Part shown: positions 1 to 7,129 of the stretch, piece by piece | Layout of the letters: each line of letters starts with the position of its first letter | How positions within the stretch are numbered: position 1 is the stretch's first letter | DNA from: ZC4RG30 sp964455685 | Lineage (GTDB): Bacteria > Pseudomonadota > Gammaproteobacteria > Steroidobacterales > Steroidobacteraceae | Direction: 5' to 3' | Assembly (NCBI GenBank): GCA_964455685.1 | Contig: CAYVZE010000039.1 | Location: 1 to 25,354, forward strand | DNA: 25,354 nt | Made by a program: the position numbers and the translations under genes | The notes under the pieces: model-generated | The model's input: the letters and a program-made list of their open reading frames with translations, nothing else | Told to the model about the DNA's origin: nothing | Database searches by the model: none

Positions 1-148
1 TGCCGGTGACCAGGAAGGCCGGCGCCTTGATGTAGGGGTCTTCCTCGCGCGGCAGGTTCAGGAAGGAGGTCAGTCCCAGCGCCACCACGCACAGGAATGC
101 CACCAGCGTGAACTGGTAGCGGCGGATCGGGAACTCGATCAGCTTCAC
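1..148 (-). CDS. RND efflux pump inner-membrane subunit, N-terminal fragment
   Basis: Only the first 49 codons are inside the window; the gene continues beyond base 1. The protein begins (V/M)KLIEFPIRRYQFTLVAF, then a hydrophobic stretch of about 20 residues, then LNLPREEDPYIKAPAF. A short cytoplasmic start, the first membrane helix and an (I/L)PREEDP-like motif at the start of the periplasmic part are typical of AcrB/MexB-class proton-driven pumps. The GTG start at 148 overlaps the TGA of the upstream membrane-fusion gene by 4 nt (GTGA), so it is the last visible gene of the tetR-OMF-MFP-RND operon. Substrate cannot be inferred. Family assignment is strong from motif and context, although the catalytic proton-relay residues lie outside the window. 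Confidence 0.88.
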   Translation of the reverse strand, partial: MKLIEFPIRRYQFTLVAFLCVVALGLTSFLNLPREEDPYIKAPAFLVTG

Positions 149-1209
149 GGCACCACGACGACGGGATCGCCGTCGTCAAGGTAGGGCGCGCCTGCGGTGA
201 TGACGCGCTCGCCCACCGCCAGGCCTTCGCGCACCGCGACGGTCCCGGCCGTGATGAAGGCCACTTCGATGGGACGCCGCCGTGCCACCTCGCCATCGAC
301 CAGGTACACCGCGGCGCTGCCGCCATGCCCTTCGATCACGGCGGCCAGCGGCACATGCGGCAGCGTCGGCTCGTCGGCACGGGCGATGAGCCGGGCGCGG
401 CCCACCAGCCCGCTGACCAGCTTGCGGCCATTGGCGTGGAGCTGTGCTTCCACGGGGAACAGGCCGGTGGCTGCCTCCGCGCCGCTGGCCACCTGCGAGA
501 CCGTGGCGGAGAAGGTCTCACCCGGCCAGGCATCCAGCTGCACTTCCACCGGGTCGCCGCGGCGGATGCGCAGCACCTGCCGGTCGGCCACCGCGAAGCG
601 CACCACGAAGCCGCTGTCCTCGCGTCCCACCACCAGCACCACCTGGCCCGGCGCCACGTTCTCGCGCTCCTCGACCAGCCGCCGCAGCACCACGCCATCG
701 CCGGGCGCAATGATGGAGGCATTGCGTGCGTTGAAGCGCACCGCGTCGTACTGCGCCTGCGCCACTTCGGCCTGGGTGCGCAGGTTCTCCAGCTGTTCCA
801 GCGGGATCACCTGGTCGGCATGCAGCGCCTCGCCGCGTGCCAGGTCGCGCCGGGCCTTCTCCTGGAGCTGGCGCGCCTGTGCCACCTGCGCCTCGATCTC
901 GGTCGGATCGAGCTGGGCCAGCAGCTGGCCGCGGCGCACGCTGTCGCCCTCGCGCACGGCAATGCGCTGCACCAGCCCACCGACCTTGAACGACAGTCGC
1001 TGCTCGTCGCGCGCGGCAATGATGCCGGTGGCCTCGATGGGCGGCGCCGCGGGCCCGGCGACAACGGCCTCCACGCGCACCGGCGTGGGCTCGGGTACGG
1101 CGGCGTCGGGTGTGCGAGAGCAGGCCGTGAGCAGCGCGCCGGCCGCCAGCCCGGCCAGAAGCAAGCCAAGCTGGCGCAAGGACGGGGATGCAGGTCGGAA
1201 ATCGTTCAT
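145..1209 (-). CDS. RND efflux periplasmic adaptor (membrane fusion lipoprotein)
   Basis: This 354-residue protein links the inner-membrane RND pump to the outer-membrane channel in the periplasm. Residues 1-30 form a lipoprotein signal with lipobox LLTAC, so Cys30 should be lipidated. A barrel-sandwich/lipoyl-like segment follows (LSFKVGGLVQRIAVREGDSV, about residues 70-90), then a coiled-coil hairpin (about 100-155, rich in Q, A, R and E), the second lipoyl half with APGDGVV, and beta-barrel and membrane-proximal domains ending VVVVP. Length and order match AcrA/MexA-type adaptors. The ATG at 1209 overlaps the stop of the outer-membrane gene (ATGA), and its own stop overlaps the pump start. 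It should be co-transcribed from the promoter upstream of tetR. Confidence 0.93.
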   Translation of the reverse strand: MNDFRPASPSLRQLGLLLAGLAAGALLTACSRTPDAAVPEPTPVRVEAVVAGPAAPPIEATGIIAARDEQRLSFKVGGLVQRIAVREGDSVRRGQLLAQLDPTEIEAQVAQARQLQEKARRDLARGEALHADQVIPLEQLENLRTQAEVAQAQYDAVRFNARNASIIAPGDGVVLRRLVEERENVAPGQVVLVVGREDSGFVVRFAVADRQVLRIRRGDPVEVQLDAWPGETFSATVSQVASGAEAATGLFPVEAQLHANGRKLVSGLVGRARLIARADEPTLPHVPLAAVIEGHGGSAAVYLVDGEVARRRPIEVAFITAGTVAVREGLAVGERVITAGAPYLDDGDPVVVVP

Positions 1210-2621
1210 GGCGCGGTTTCCAGGTTGGTGCGCAGGGTTTCCCCCGGGACGCCGCCGCTGGCGTACTGCAGTTCGATGCGCCGCTGCAGCAGCTCGAAGC
1301 GGTTCACGTTCAGCGCCAGCTCGGCGGCGGTCAGCGCATTGCGCGCGTCCAGGAATTCCACCTGGCTGATGGTGCCGAGGTCGCGCTTGCGCGAAGCGAT
1401 GCGCAATGCGGCGCGTGCGGCCTCGGCGCGGGCCTCGGCCACGGCCAGGGTGTCGCGTGCGGCATCGAGGCGGTCACGGGCCTGCTGCTGTTCCAGCAGC
1501 ACCTCGCGGAACAGCGACTCCTGTTGCAGCCGCGCCTGGCGGGCGGCCAGCCGCGCGCGCTGTGCTTCGGCGCGGTTGGCGCCGCCGTCGAAGAACTTCC
1601 AGCTCAGCACCAGCGAGGCGGCCACATAGCGTGCCGTGGGGCCAAGGTCCCAGTGCTCGCCCTGGGTGCCGGCATCCACGCCCAGCGACAGCGAGGGCAG
1701 CAGCGCGGCGCGTGCCACGCGCTGCTGTTCGGCGGCGGCGGCGCCCAGCGCGGCGGCCTGTTCCAGTTCCGGGCGCAGGCGGGCGGGTACGTCCTCTGCC
1801 CCGGCGGCCAGCGGCAGCGATTCCGGGATCACCGCATCTTCAAGCGGCGTGTCCAGCGGCCGGTTCAGCAGGAAGTTCACGTAGCTGCGCGCCTGGTCGA
1901 CCTGGTGGGACATCTCGCGGATCTGCTGCCTGATGGCCAGGTGCTCGGTGCGCGCGCGCAGCACCTGGTCCTCGGTGATGCGGCCATTGGCCAGCAGCGA
2001 TTCGTTCACGCGCAGGTTCTCGGCCAGCACCTGACCGGAGGCCTCGAGGACCTCGCGGGCGCGCTGTGCCTTCAGCCACTCCAGGTAACCCAGCCACACG
2101 TCGCGCCGCAGGCGCTGCTCGATCACCTGGCGCTCGGCGCGCGCGCCGCGCAGCAGTTCGCGCTGCGCGCGGGCGGCAGCGGGGATGGCCGGCTGGTAAA
2201 GCGGCTGGCGCAGCGACACGCGGGTGTCCTGCTCGCGGCTGCGCTGGAAGGGAATGCTCTGGTCGGGCACCGGCGCGAAGCGCGCCGGTTCGCCATGGGC
2301 CGCGAGCAGCTCGTTGATGGTCTGGAAGGCGGGATTCAGCAGCGTGCCGACCGGGATGTCGACCTCGCGCCCGCCGTCGGCGCGGGTGTAGCGCGCCTGC
2401 AGCGACAGCTCGGGGAAGAAGCGGGCGCGGGCGGCATCCAGCGCGGCTTCGGCTCGCTGTACCTCCAGCGCCTTGCCCTGCAGGGCGAGGTTGCCGTCCA
2501 GCGCGAGGCTGACGTACTCCTCGGCCACTGTCGCCACGTCGCGCTGCGGTCCGGCGGCGTGGCAGGGCGACAGGATGAACCCGAGCACCGCCAGCATCCA
2601 TGCCGGACGCGAGGTGCTCAC
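1206..2621 (-). CDS. TolC-family outer membrane efflux protein
   Basis: A 471-residue outer-membrane factor that would form the exit duct of the tripartite pump. Residues 1-22 are a Sec-type signal peptide (hydrophobic core AVLGFIL, likely cleavage after CHA). The rest has the two-fold alternating pattern of the OEP family: long Ala/Arg/Glu-rich helices, such as QRAEAALDAARARFFPELSL and the C-terminal AEARAEAARAALRIASRKRD followed by ISQVEFLDARNALTAAELAL. These are separated by short strand-like segments with the DTRVSLRQPLYQP motif. Length is normal for the family. It starts at GTG 2621, overlapping the tetR stop as GTGA, and its stop overlaps the adaptor start. Confidence 0.92.
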   Translation of the reverse strand: MSTSRPAWMLAVLGFILSPCHAAGPQRDVATVAEEYVSLALDGNLALQGKALEVQRAEAALDAARARFFPELSLQARYTRADGGREVDIPVGTLLNPAFQTINELLAAHGEPARFAPVPDQSIPFQRSREQDTRVSLRQPLYQPAIPAAARAQRELLRGARAERQVIEQRLRRDVWLGYLEWLKAQRAREVLEASGQVLAENLRVNESLLANGRITEDQVLRARTEHLAIRQQIREMSHQVDQARSYVNFLLNRPLDTPLEDAVIPESLPLAAGAEDVPARLRPELEQAAALGAAAAEQQRVARAALLPSLSLGVDAGTQGEHWDLGPTARYVAASLVLSWKFFDGGANRAEAQRARLAARQARLQQESLFREVLLEQQQARDRLDAARDTLAVAEARAEAARAALRIASRKRDLGTISQVEFLDARNALTAAELALNVNRFELLQRRIELQYASGGVPGETLRTNLETAP

Positions 2622-3253
2622 GGCAAGGTGCTCAGCCCGCGGCGCATCAGCGCCAGCGAATGATCATAGAGCTGCAGTGCGTCCGTGTTGCGGCGGACGA
2701 GCAGCCCACCCTTGGTGTTGGCGATCTGGATCACGCCATGCATGAAGCCCCACAGCGCGATGGCCACTGCGTCGGGCGCGCCCACATCGGGGCGGATCGA
2801 GCCGTCGGTGATGCCTTCGCGGATCGCCCGGGTCATGGCCTGGTGGCAGAGGTCGCCCAGGGCGAAGCAGGGGGCGTGCAGTTCCAGGTCCTCGGGGGCG
2901 CGGGCTTCCAGGTGTGCCAGTGCCTGGAAGTAGACGGGGAGTTCCCGCGCGAAGCGCACGTAGGCGCGGCCCATGGCTTCCAGGCGGGCCAGGCCGTTGG
3001 GGGCCCCGGCCGTGGCCGCCTGGAAGCGCTCGAGAAGTAATTCCATGGCCCGCTCGCACAGGGCGACGTGCAGGGCCTGCTTGTCCTGGAAATACACGTA
3101 GAGGAGGGCCCGGGAGATACGGGCTCGGCGGGCGACCTGGTCCATGGTGATGGCATCAAACCCGTTCTCCGCGGCGGTGTCCGCCGCCGCGTCGAGTATC
3201 TCGCTGCGGCGGCGGTCCCTTTCCTCTTTGCGGCGTGCTGTCAGCTCCGTCAC
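2618..3253 (-). CDS. TetR/AcrR-family transcriptional regulator of the efflux operon
   Basis: A 211-residue one-component repressor. The N-terminal HTH is clear: RRRSEILDAAADTAAENGFDAITMDQVARRARISRALLYVYFQDKQALHVAL (about residues 14-65), with the usual YxYFxxK recognition-helix end. The all-helical ligand-binding part fills the rest. It is the first gene of the efflux operon, so it most likely represses itself and the three pump genes. The start is GTG at 3253. There is no Shine-Dalgarno sequence before it, and a -10-like box ends only 7 nt upstream, so the mRNA may be leaderless. No in-frame ATG lies earlier, and the next one would cut into the HTH. Confidence 0.92.
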   Translation of the reverse strand: MTELTARRKEERDRRRSEILDAAADTAAENGFDAITMDQVARRARISRALLYVYFQDKQALHVALCERAMELLLERFQAATAGAPNGLARLEAMGRAYVRFARELPVYFQALAHLEARAPEDLELHAPCFALGDLCHQAMTRAIREGITDGSIRPDVGAPDAVAIALWGFMHGVIQIANTKGGLLVRRNTDALQLYDHSLALMRRGLSTLP

Positions 3254-3260
3254 AGGCTGG

Positions 3261-3296
3261 ACAATACGTCAATCTTTGACGAAGTGTCAAAGATTG
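3261..3296 (-). promoter_or_regulatory. tetR-efflux operon promoter overlapped by a perfect inverted-repeat operator
   Basis: On the minus strand a perfect -35 TTGACA (3290-3285) is followed after 18 nt by TATTGT (3266-3261), 4 of 6 matches to the -10 consensus. A perfect palindrome, CAATCTTTGAC / GAAGT / GTCAAAGATTG, occupies 3270-3296, covering the -35 box and most of the spacer. TetR-family dimers typically bind such repeats, so this is the likely autorepression operator. The expected transcription start is close to 3254, directly before the GTG start at 3253. Further symmetry lies outside: GTGACAGTCAC at 3319-3329, and near-inverted arms GTCACAGGCTGG (3249-3260) and CCAGCTGTGAC (3313-3323). 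Confidence 0.75.
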
Positions 3297-3334
3297 GACA
3301 TGTGTCTAATTTCCAGCTGTGACAGTCACCGACA

Positions 3335-3937
3335 TTATGGCGTCCATTGTTTCACTGTCTTTTCCAATCCGGCCTTGATGGCCTCTTCCGCGCTGGGGCC
3401 GGGCTTTCCCGGCCCCGCCGCGGTGCCGATGCAGATGAAACCGATCAGGTGGTCGGCCGGGCCGAACCCCAGCTCCTCCTTGAAGGTGGCGTCGAACACG
3501 CCCGGGCCGGAGAACAGGTAGGCGGCATAGCCCAGCGCGTGGGCGGCATTGAGCACCAGCTGCGTGGCGCCCGCGGCGGCGAAGGCCTGCTCGATCGCGG
3601 GCACCTTGTGGGCGGTGTCGATCTTCGCGCCGGCCACCACCAGCAGCGGCGCGCGCGCGGTGAGCCGGTACTTCTCGCGGTTGATCTCGTAGCGCGAGGG
3701 GTCGCCGCTGACGCGCGTGGCGGCCGCGGCCAGCCGGTCGAAGAACACTTCGTAGTGCTCGGGCCGCACGATCTGGAACCGCCACGGACGCAGCCGGCCG
3801 TGGTCCGAGGCGCGCTGCGCGGCGCCGAGGATCTGCTCCAGCTCGGCGTCGCTGGGGGCGGGGGCCTTCATGAAGGCGCCGGCCAGCGAGGTGCGCGTCA
3901 GCAGGGATTCGATCGGGGATACGGTGGTCGCATTCAT
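3335..3937 (-). CDS. YdjA-like nitroreductase family protein
   Basis: A 200-residue FMN-dependent oxidoreductase. The pattern LLTRTSLAGAFMKAPAPSDAELEQILGAAQRASDHGRLRPWRFQIV closely resembles YdjA-type nitroreductases (R-S-x-x-x-x-x-PAP near the N-terminus, the APDH-like FMN contact here ASDH, then PW+F). Later blocks fit the fold: RAPLLVVAGAKID, HKVPAIEQAFAAAGATQLVLNAAHALGYAAYLFSG and HLIGFICIGT. The physiological substrate is unknown. I chose ATG 3937; an in-frame TTG at 3967 would add 10 residues and lies 9 nt after a TAGAAT -10-like box. It is transcribed alone or after yajQ, and lies just upstream of the tetR promoter on the same strand. Confidence 0.9.
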   Translation of the reverse strand: MNATTVSPIESLLTRTSLAGAFMKAPAPSDAELEQILGAAQRASDHGRLRPWRFQIVRPEHYEVFFDRLAAAATRVSGDPSRYEINREKYRLTARAPLLVVAGAKIDTAHKVPAIEQAFAAAGATQLVLNAAHALGYAAYLFSGPGVFDATFKEELGFGPADHLIGFICIGTAAGPGKPGPSAEEAIKAGLEKTVKQWTP

Positions 3938-3976
3938 GGTTTGTGCTCGTGGCCGGATGCGGAACAAGGGCCTGGC

Positions 3977-3982
3977 ATTCTA
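3977..3982 (-). promoter_or_regulatory. Candidate -10 box for the nitroreductase gene
   Basis: TAGAAT on the minus strand (5 of 6 consensus matches), preceded by CGA and lying 9 nt before the TTG at 3967 and 39 nt before the preferred ATG at 3937. No convincing -35 hexamer is visible at 16-18 nt. The 106-nt spacer between yajQ and this gene also holds a short hairpin, GGCCC-GGAG-GGGCC, followed by TTT on the plus strand, and a 16-bp GC palindrome. Neither is a convincing terminator. Confidence 0.35.
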
Positions 3983-4073
3983 TCGGAACGGCCCGGAGGG
4001 GCCTTTCGGGGAGAAGCGGACAGCCGGAACATCGCGGCGCTGGCCCGGGGGCGCGGCGCCGCGCCTTGCGCGC

Positions 4074-4568
4074 TCAGTCGTCGCGGAAGTTCTGGAACTG
4101 CAGCGGCACGCCGAGTTCGGCCTTGCGCAGGATGGCGATGGCGGCCTGCAGGTCATCACGCTTCTTGCCGGTCACGCGAACCTTGTCGCCCTGCACCTGC
4201 GCCTGCACCTTCAGGCCGGACTCCTTGACCAGCTTCACGATCTCGCGGCCATTGTCCTTGTCGATGCCGTGCTTGAGCACCACGGTCTGGCGCGTGCCGC
4301 CCTGGTTGCGGTCGATGTCCTTGACTTCCATGCACGAGACGTCGATGCCGCGCTTGGAAAGCCGCAGGCGCAGGATGTCCAGCATCTGCTTGAGCTGGAA
4401 GTCGGCCTGCGCCCTCATCGTGATGGTGAACAGGTCCTTGTCGTCGTGCTCGAAGCGCGCGCCGCTGCCACGGAAATCAAAGCGCTGGTCCAGCTCGCGG
4501 TTGGCCTGGTCGACCGCGTTGGCGACTTCGTGCTTGTCGAGTTCGGAAACAGTGTCAAAAGAGGGCAT
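4074..4568 (-). CDS. yajQ: YajQ family nucleotide-binding protein
   Basis: A 164-residue protein starting MPSFDTVSELDKHEVANAVDQANRELDQRFDFRG and ending FQNFRDD, both ends diagnostic of the YajQ/UPF0234 family. Blocks FTITMRAQADFQLKQMLDILRLRLSKRGID, KHGIDKDNGREIVKLVKESGLKVQAQVQGDKVRVTGKKRDDLQ and IAILRKAELGVPLQF cover the two RNP-like ferredoxin domains. Members of the family bind nucleotides, and a Xanthomonas member is described as a cyclic-di-GMP effector; which ligand applies here is unknown. The ATG at 4568 overlaps the TGA of the upstream ATPase by 1 nt (TGATG) and has GGAGG about 7 nt upstream. A longer reading frame starting at 4610 lies inside the ATPase 3' end and lacks this support. 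Confidence 0.95.
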   Translation of the reverse strand: MPSFDTVSELDKHEVANAVDQANRELDQRFDFRGSGARFEHDDKDLFTITMRAQADFQLKQMLDILRLRLSKRGIDVSCMEVKDIDRNQGGTRQTVVLKHGIDKDNGREIVKLVKESGLKVQAQVQGDKVRVTGKKRDDLQAAIAILRKAELGVPLQFQNFRDD

Positions 4569-7054
4569 CAGAAAGCCTCCACGGGAAAACCGTCGGCGCT
4601 GCGGCGCCACGGGGTCCAGAGCAAGCGGATGCGGCCCACGGCAATGTCGGTCTTGCGCGGCGCGAGCTGCACCTCGCGGATGGCCAAGGCGTTCGCGTCC
4701 AGTGCGGCGGTCTGGGTGGCGACCGCGGCCTCCAGCTCCTGCGACAGGTCAGCGATGCGGCGGTCGATGCTTTCCACCGACTCCTCCGCACGCGCCACGT
4801 CGGCGTTCTCCTTGCCGATGCGCGAGGCCGAGCGCGCCGCCGATGTGGCGCGGCCGACATTGCTGGTCGACAGCGCCTTGCGGCCCAGCAGCGCGCCGAG
4901 CACGGTGGCCCCCAGCGACAGCGCGGTGTTGAGCTTCTGCTGCGAGGCCTGCTCGCGCTCGCGTTCCACGCGCTGCACGGCCTTCTGCCGCTGGTCCTGC
5001 AGCGAGGCCAGCTTCGGCGCGTACTTCTGGCGCAGCTTGTCGATCTCGGCATCGCGCTTCTCGCGCGCGGCCAGCTGCAGGCGGGCGCGGAAGTCGCCTT
5101 CGCTCTCGCCCGGTTGCGACACCAGCTTCAGCGCGTCGCAGGCGAACAGGCGCAGGCGGTGGTTCTGGTACAGGTGCGCGGCCAGGGACTTTTCCCACGC
5201 GGCGTAGCTCTTCTCGCGCAGCGCGGCGGCCGGAACTTCGGCGAAGGTGGCGCCGGGGGACGCCGCGCCGCCGGTTGCGGGGGCGGGCTGCGCCTGGGTC
5301 CACTCCGGTTCGCCGGCGTCGGTGAAGGGCGCCGCCCAGGCCAGCGTCTCCCAGGTGTCGACGTTGCTGGTGCGGTCTACGAAGTGAACGCGGGCTTCGG
5401 CGAGCAGGCGTGGCCGGTAGATGACACCGTCGGCCGCGCCGCGCACCGGCACGAAGGCCTGTTCGATGCCAGGCGGCAGCACGGGCGCGCCGGAAGCGGC
5501 AGCTGCCGTGGCGGAGGTGGCCGGCGCCGGTGCAGCGGGCGCCACCTGGGAGGCTGCAGCCGCGACGGCAGTCCCATGGGCCGGCGCGGCCGGCTGGGCT
5601 GGAGCACCCGGGGCGGGTGCCGGGGTGGAGGGCGCCGGGGCCTGCTTGCGCGGCGCCATCAGCCGCGAGATCTCCGCCGGCGTCAGCGGACCGCGCAGGT
5701 ACGACAGCGCCCAGCGCACCTTCATCAGCACCGGCGCGTCATCGTGCACATTGCGCATCAGGAAAACGCGCTGGGTCAGCGAACCGAGCTGCTGTGCCAG
5801 GTGCTCGCGCGAGGGTCCCGTACCGTCCAGCGCCGAGCCCAGGCCATCCAGCAGCCGCTCGCGGTCGCGCTCGGTCTGCAGCCGGCCGATCAGCCAGGTG
5901 CCGGTGTTGCCCAGCCCCTTGTAGTCGAGGTCCACGGGATTCTGCGTGGCCAGCACCACCCCCAGGCCGTGCGCGCGTGCCTGCTTCAGCAGCGTCAGCA
6001 TCGGCGGCTTCGACGGCGGGTTCGCCGTGGGCGGGAAGAAGCCGAAGATCTCGTCCATGTACAGGATGGCGCGCAGCGACGAGGTGCCCGCCTGCCGCCG
6101 CATCCAGCCGATCACCTCGTTCAGCAGCAGCGTCACCACGAACATGCGCTCGGTGTCGGACAGGTGCGAGATCGAAATGATGGAAATGCGCGGCTTGCCC
6201 CCGGGCGTGAACAGCAGGCGCTGCACGTCGACGGGCTCGCCGCGGGTCCAGGCGGCAAAGCGCGGCGAGGCCAGCAGGCCGTTGATGGCCAGCGCCAGCT
6301 CCGTGCGCGCCCTGGCCGGGAAGAAGGTCTCGATGTCGAGCGCGCCAAGCCTGTCGAACGGCGGCTGCTGCACGCCGGCGATGAAGTCCTCGAGCCGCAG
6401 CGCGCGGCCGGCCCGCCAGGCATGGCCCAGCAGGTTCGACAGCAGGATGTGGTCGCGGCTGGTCAGCGGATCGGTGTCGCGGCCGAGCAGCCCCAGCAGG
6501 CCCGACACCGCCGTGGCGATGCGCTCGGACAGTGCGGCCTCGTCGGCCAGCAGTTCCGCGGGCGGCGGCTCGAAGGAGCCCAGGATGGACAGCGGCAGGC
6601 CGGAATCCGAGCCCGGCGTGTAGATGGCCATGTCCACCGCATCGCGCAGGCGCGCGATGCGCTCGGGCGGCTGGTCCCATTCGGCCAGGCCACCGCGCCA
6701 TTGCTCGGCCACGCGCGCCGCGTACTGCTCGATGCCGAGGTTGCGCCGCGCGGCCTCGCCCTCGTCCACCCACGCGGCGAAATCCTGCGGCGCCAGCGCC
6801 GGGAAATTCAGCAGCAGGTTGCCGATGTCGCCCTTGGGATCGATGCAGATCGCGGGAATGCCGTCGATGGCGGCTTCCTCGAGCAGCGAAATGCACAGGC
6901 CGGTCTTGCCGCTGCCGGTCATGCCCACGCACACGGCGTGCGTGGTCAGGTCGCGCGAGTCGTAAAGCAGGGGTTCCTCGAGCGTGCTTCCCGTGGAAGG
7001 GTCGAAGACCTTGCCCAGGTAGAACGCGCCGAGCTTCTCGTAGTCGGTGGTCAT
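4568..7054 (-). CDS. HerA/VirB4-like DUF87-type ATPase of unknown role
   Basis: This 828-residue protein is a RecA-fold P-loop ATPase. From ATG 7054 the Walker A is GMTGSGKT at residues 44-51, followed by IDPKGDIGNLLL near 71-82. Walker B is LYMDE at 331-335, and ATQNPVDLDYKG at 369-380 resembles the sensor region of HerA/VirB4/FtsK-related enzymes. After the ATPase core comes a Pro/Ala-rich linker (about 480-545), a second domain beginning VLPPGIEQAFVPVRGA, a coiled-coil stretch rich in K, R, E and Q, and a short Gly-rich hydrophobic helix (LSLGATVLGALLGRKAL). The family is widespread in bacteria but functionally uncharacterised. No nuclease partner lies nearby. Its stop overlaps the yajQ start, suggesting coupled expression. 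Confidence 0.85.
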   Translation of the reverse strand: MTTDYEKLGAFYLGKVFDPSTGSTLEEPLLYDSRDLTTHAVCVGMTGSGKTGLCISLLEEAAIDGIPAICIDPKGDIGNLLLNFPALAPQDFAAWVDEGEAARRNLGIEQYAARVAEQWRGGLAEWDQPPERIARLRDAVDMAIYTPGSDSGLPLSILGSFEPPPAELLADEAALSERIATAVSGLLGLLGRDTDPLTSRDHILLSNLLGHAWRAGRALRLEDFIAGVQQPPFDRLGALDIETFFPARARTELALAINGLLASPRFAAWTRGEPVDVQRLLFTPGGKPRISIISISHLSDTERMFVVTLLLNEVIGWMRRQAGTSSLRAILYMDEIFGFFPPTANPPSKPPMLTLLKQARAHGLGVVLATQNPVDLDYKGLGNTGTWLIGRLQTERDRERLLDGLGSALDGTGPSREHLAQQLGSLTQRVFLMRNVHDDAPVLMKVRWALSYLRGPLTPAEISRLMAPRKQAPAPSTPAPAPGAPAQPAAPAHGTAVAAAASQVAPAAPAPATSATAAAASGAPVLPPGIEQAFVPVRGAADGVIYRPRLLAEARVHFVDRTSNVDTWETLAWAAPFTDAGEPEWTQAQPAPATGGAASPGATFAEVPAAALREKSYAAWEKSLAAHLYQNHRLRLFACDALKLVSQPGESEGDFRARLQLAAREKRDAEIDKLRQKYAPKLASLQDQRQKAVQRVEREREQASQQKLNTALSLGATVLGALLGRKALSTSNVGRATSAARSASRIGKENADVARAEESVESIDRRIADLSQELEAAVATQTAALDANALAIREVQLAPRKTDIAVGRIRLLWTPWRRSADGFPVEAF

Positions 7055-7129
7055 GTCTCGCCGGGGAATGGGGCGGGGGAGCAAGCATAATGGAAGCCGC
7101 GCGCGCCTGCCGCCGCTAGAATCCGCCCC
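7055..7129. promoter_or_regulatory. Divergent promoter region between the ATPase gene and the MscS-type channel gene
   Basis: This 75-nt spacer must hold promoters for both directions. On the plus strand TAGAAT (7117-7122, 5 of 6 matches) ends 7 nt before the channel ATG at 7130, with no Shine-Dalgarno sequence between, so that mRNA would be leaderless. On the minus strand TATGCT (7089-7084) is a weak -10 candidate with about a 25-nt leader before the ATPase ATG. I see no good -35 box for either. Confidence 0.5.

Noticed and set aside
325..1629. Long plus-strand open frames opposite the efflux genes (also 1188-2663)
   Set aside because: They are antisense shadows in high-GC DNA. Their translations are low-complexity, rich in Arg, Gln, Gly and His, with no family motifs, while the minus-strand frames encode clear TolC and adaptor proteins.
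4050..4065. 16-bp perfect palindrome GGCGCGGCGCCGCGCC after yajQ
   Set aside because: It consists only of G and C in very GC-rich DNA and has no T-run. It could form a hairpin but is not a supportable terminator or operator.
4568..7054. HerA-like ATPase as part of an anti-phage defence system
   Set aside because: Known HerA defence pairs have a nuclease, Sir2 or similar partner next to them. Here the neighbours are yajQ and a mechanosensitive channel, and the ATPase belongs to a widespread housekeeping-like family.
5114..7090. 658-codon plus-strand open frame opposite the HerA-like ATPase
   Set aside because: Its composition is Arg/Gln/Gly/His-rich without recognisable motifs; the minus strand carries Walker A, Walker B and conserved blocks.
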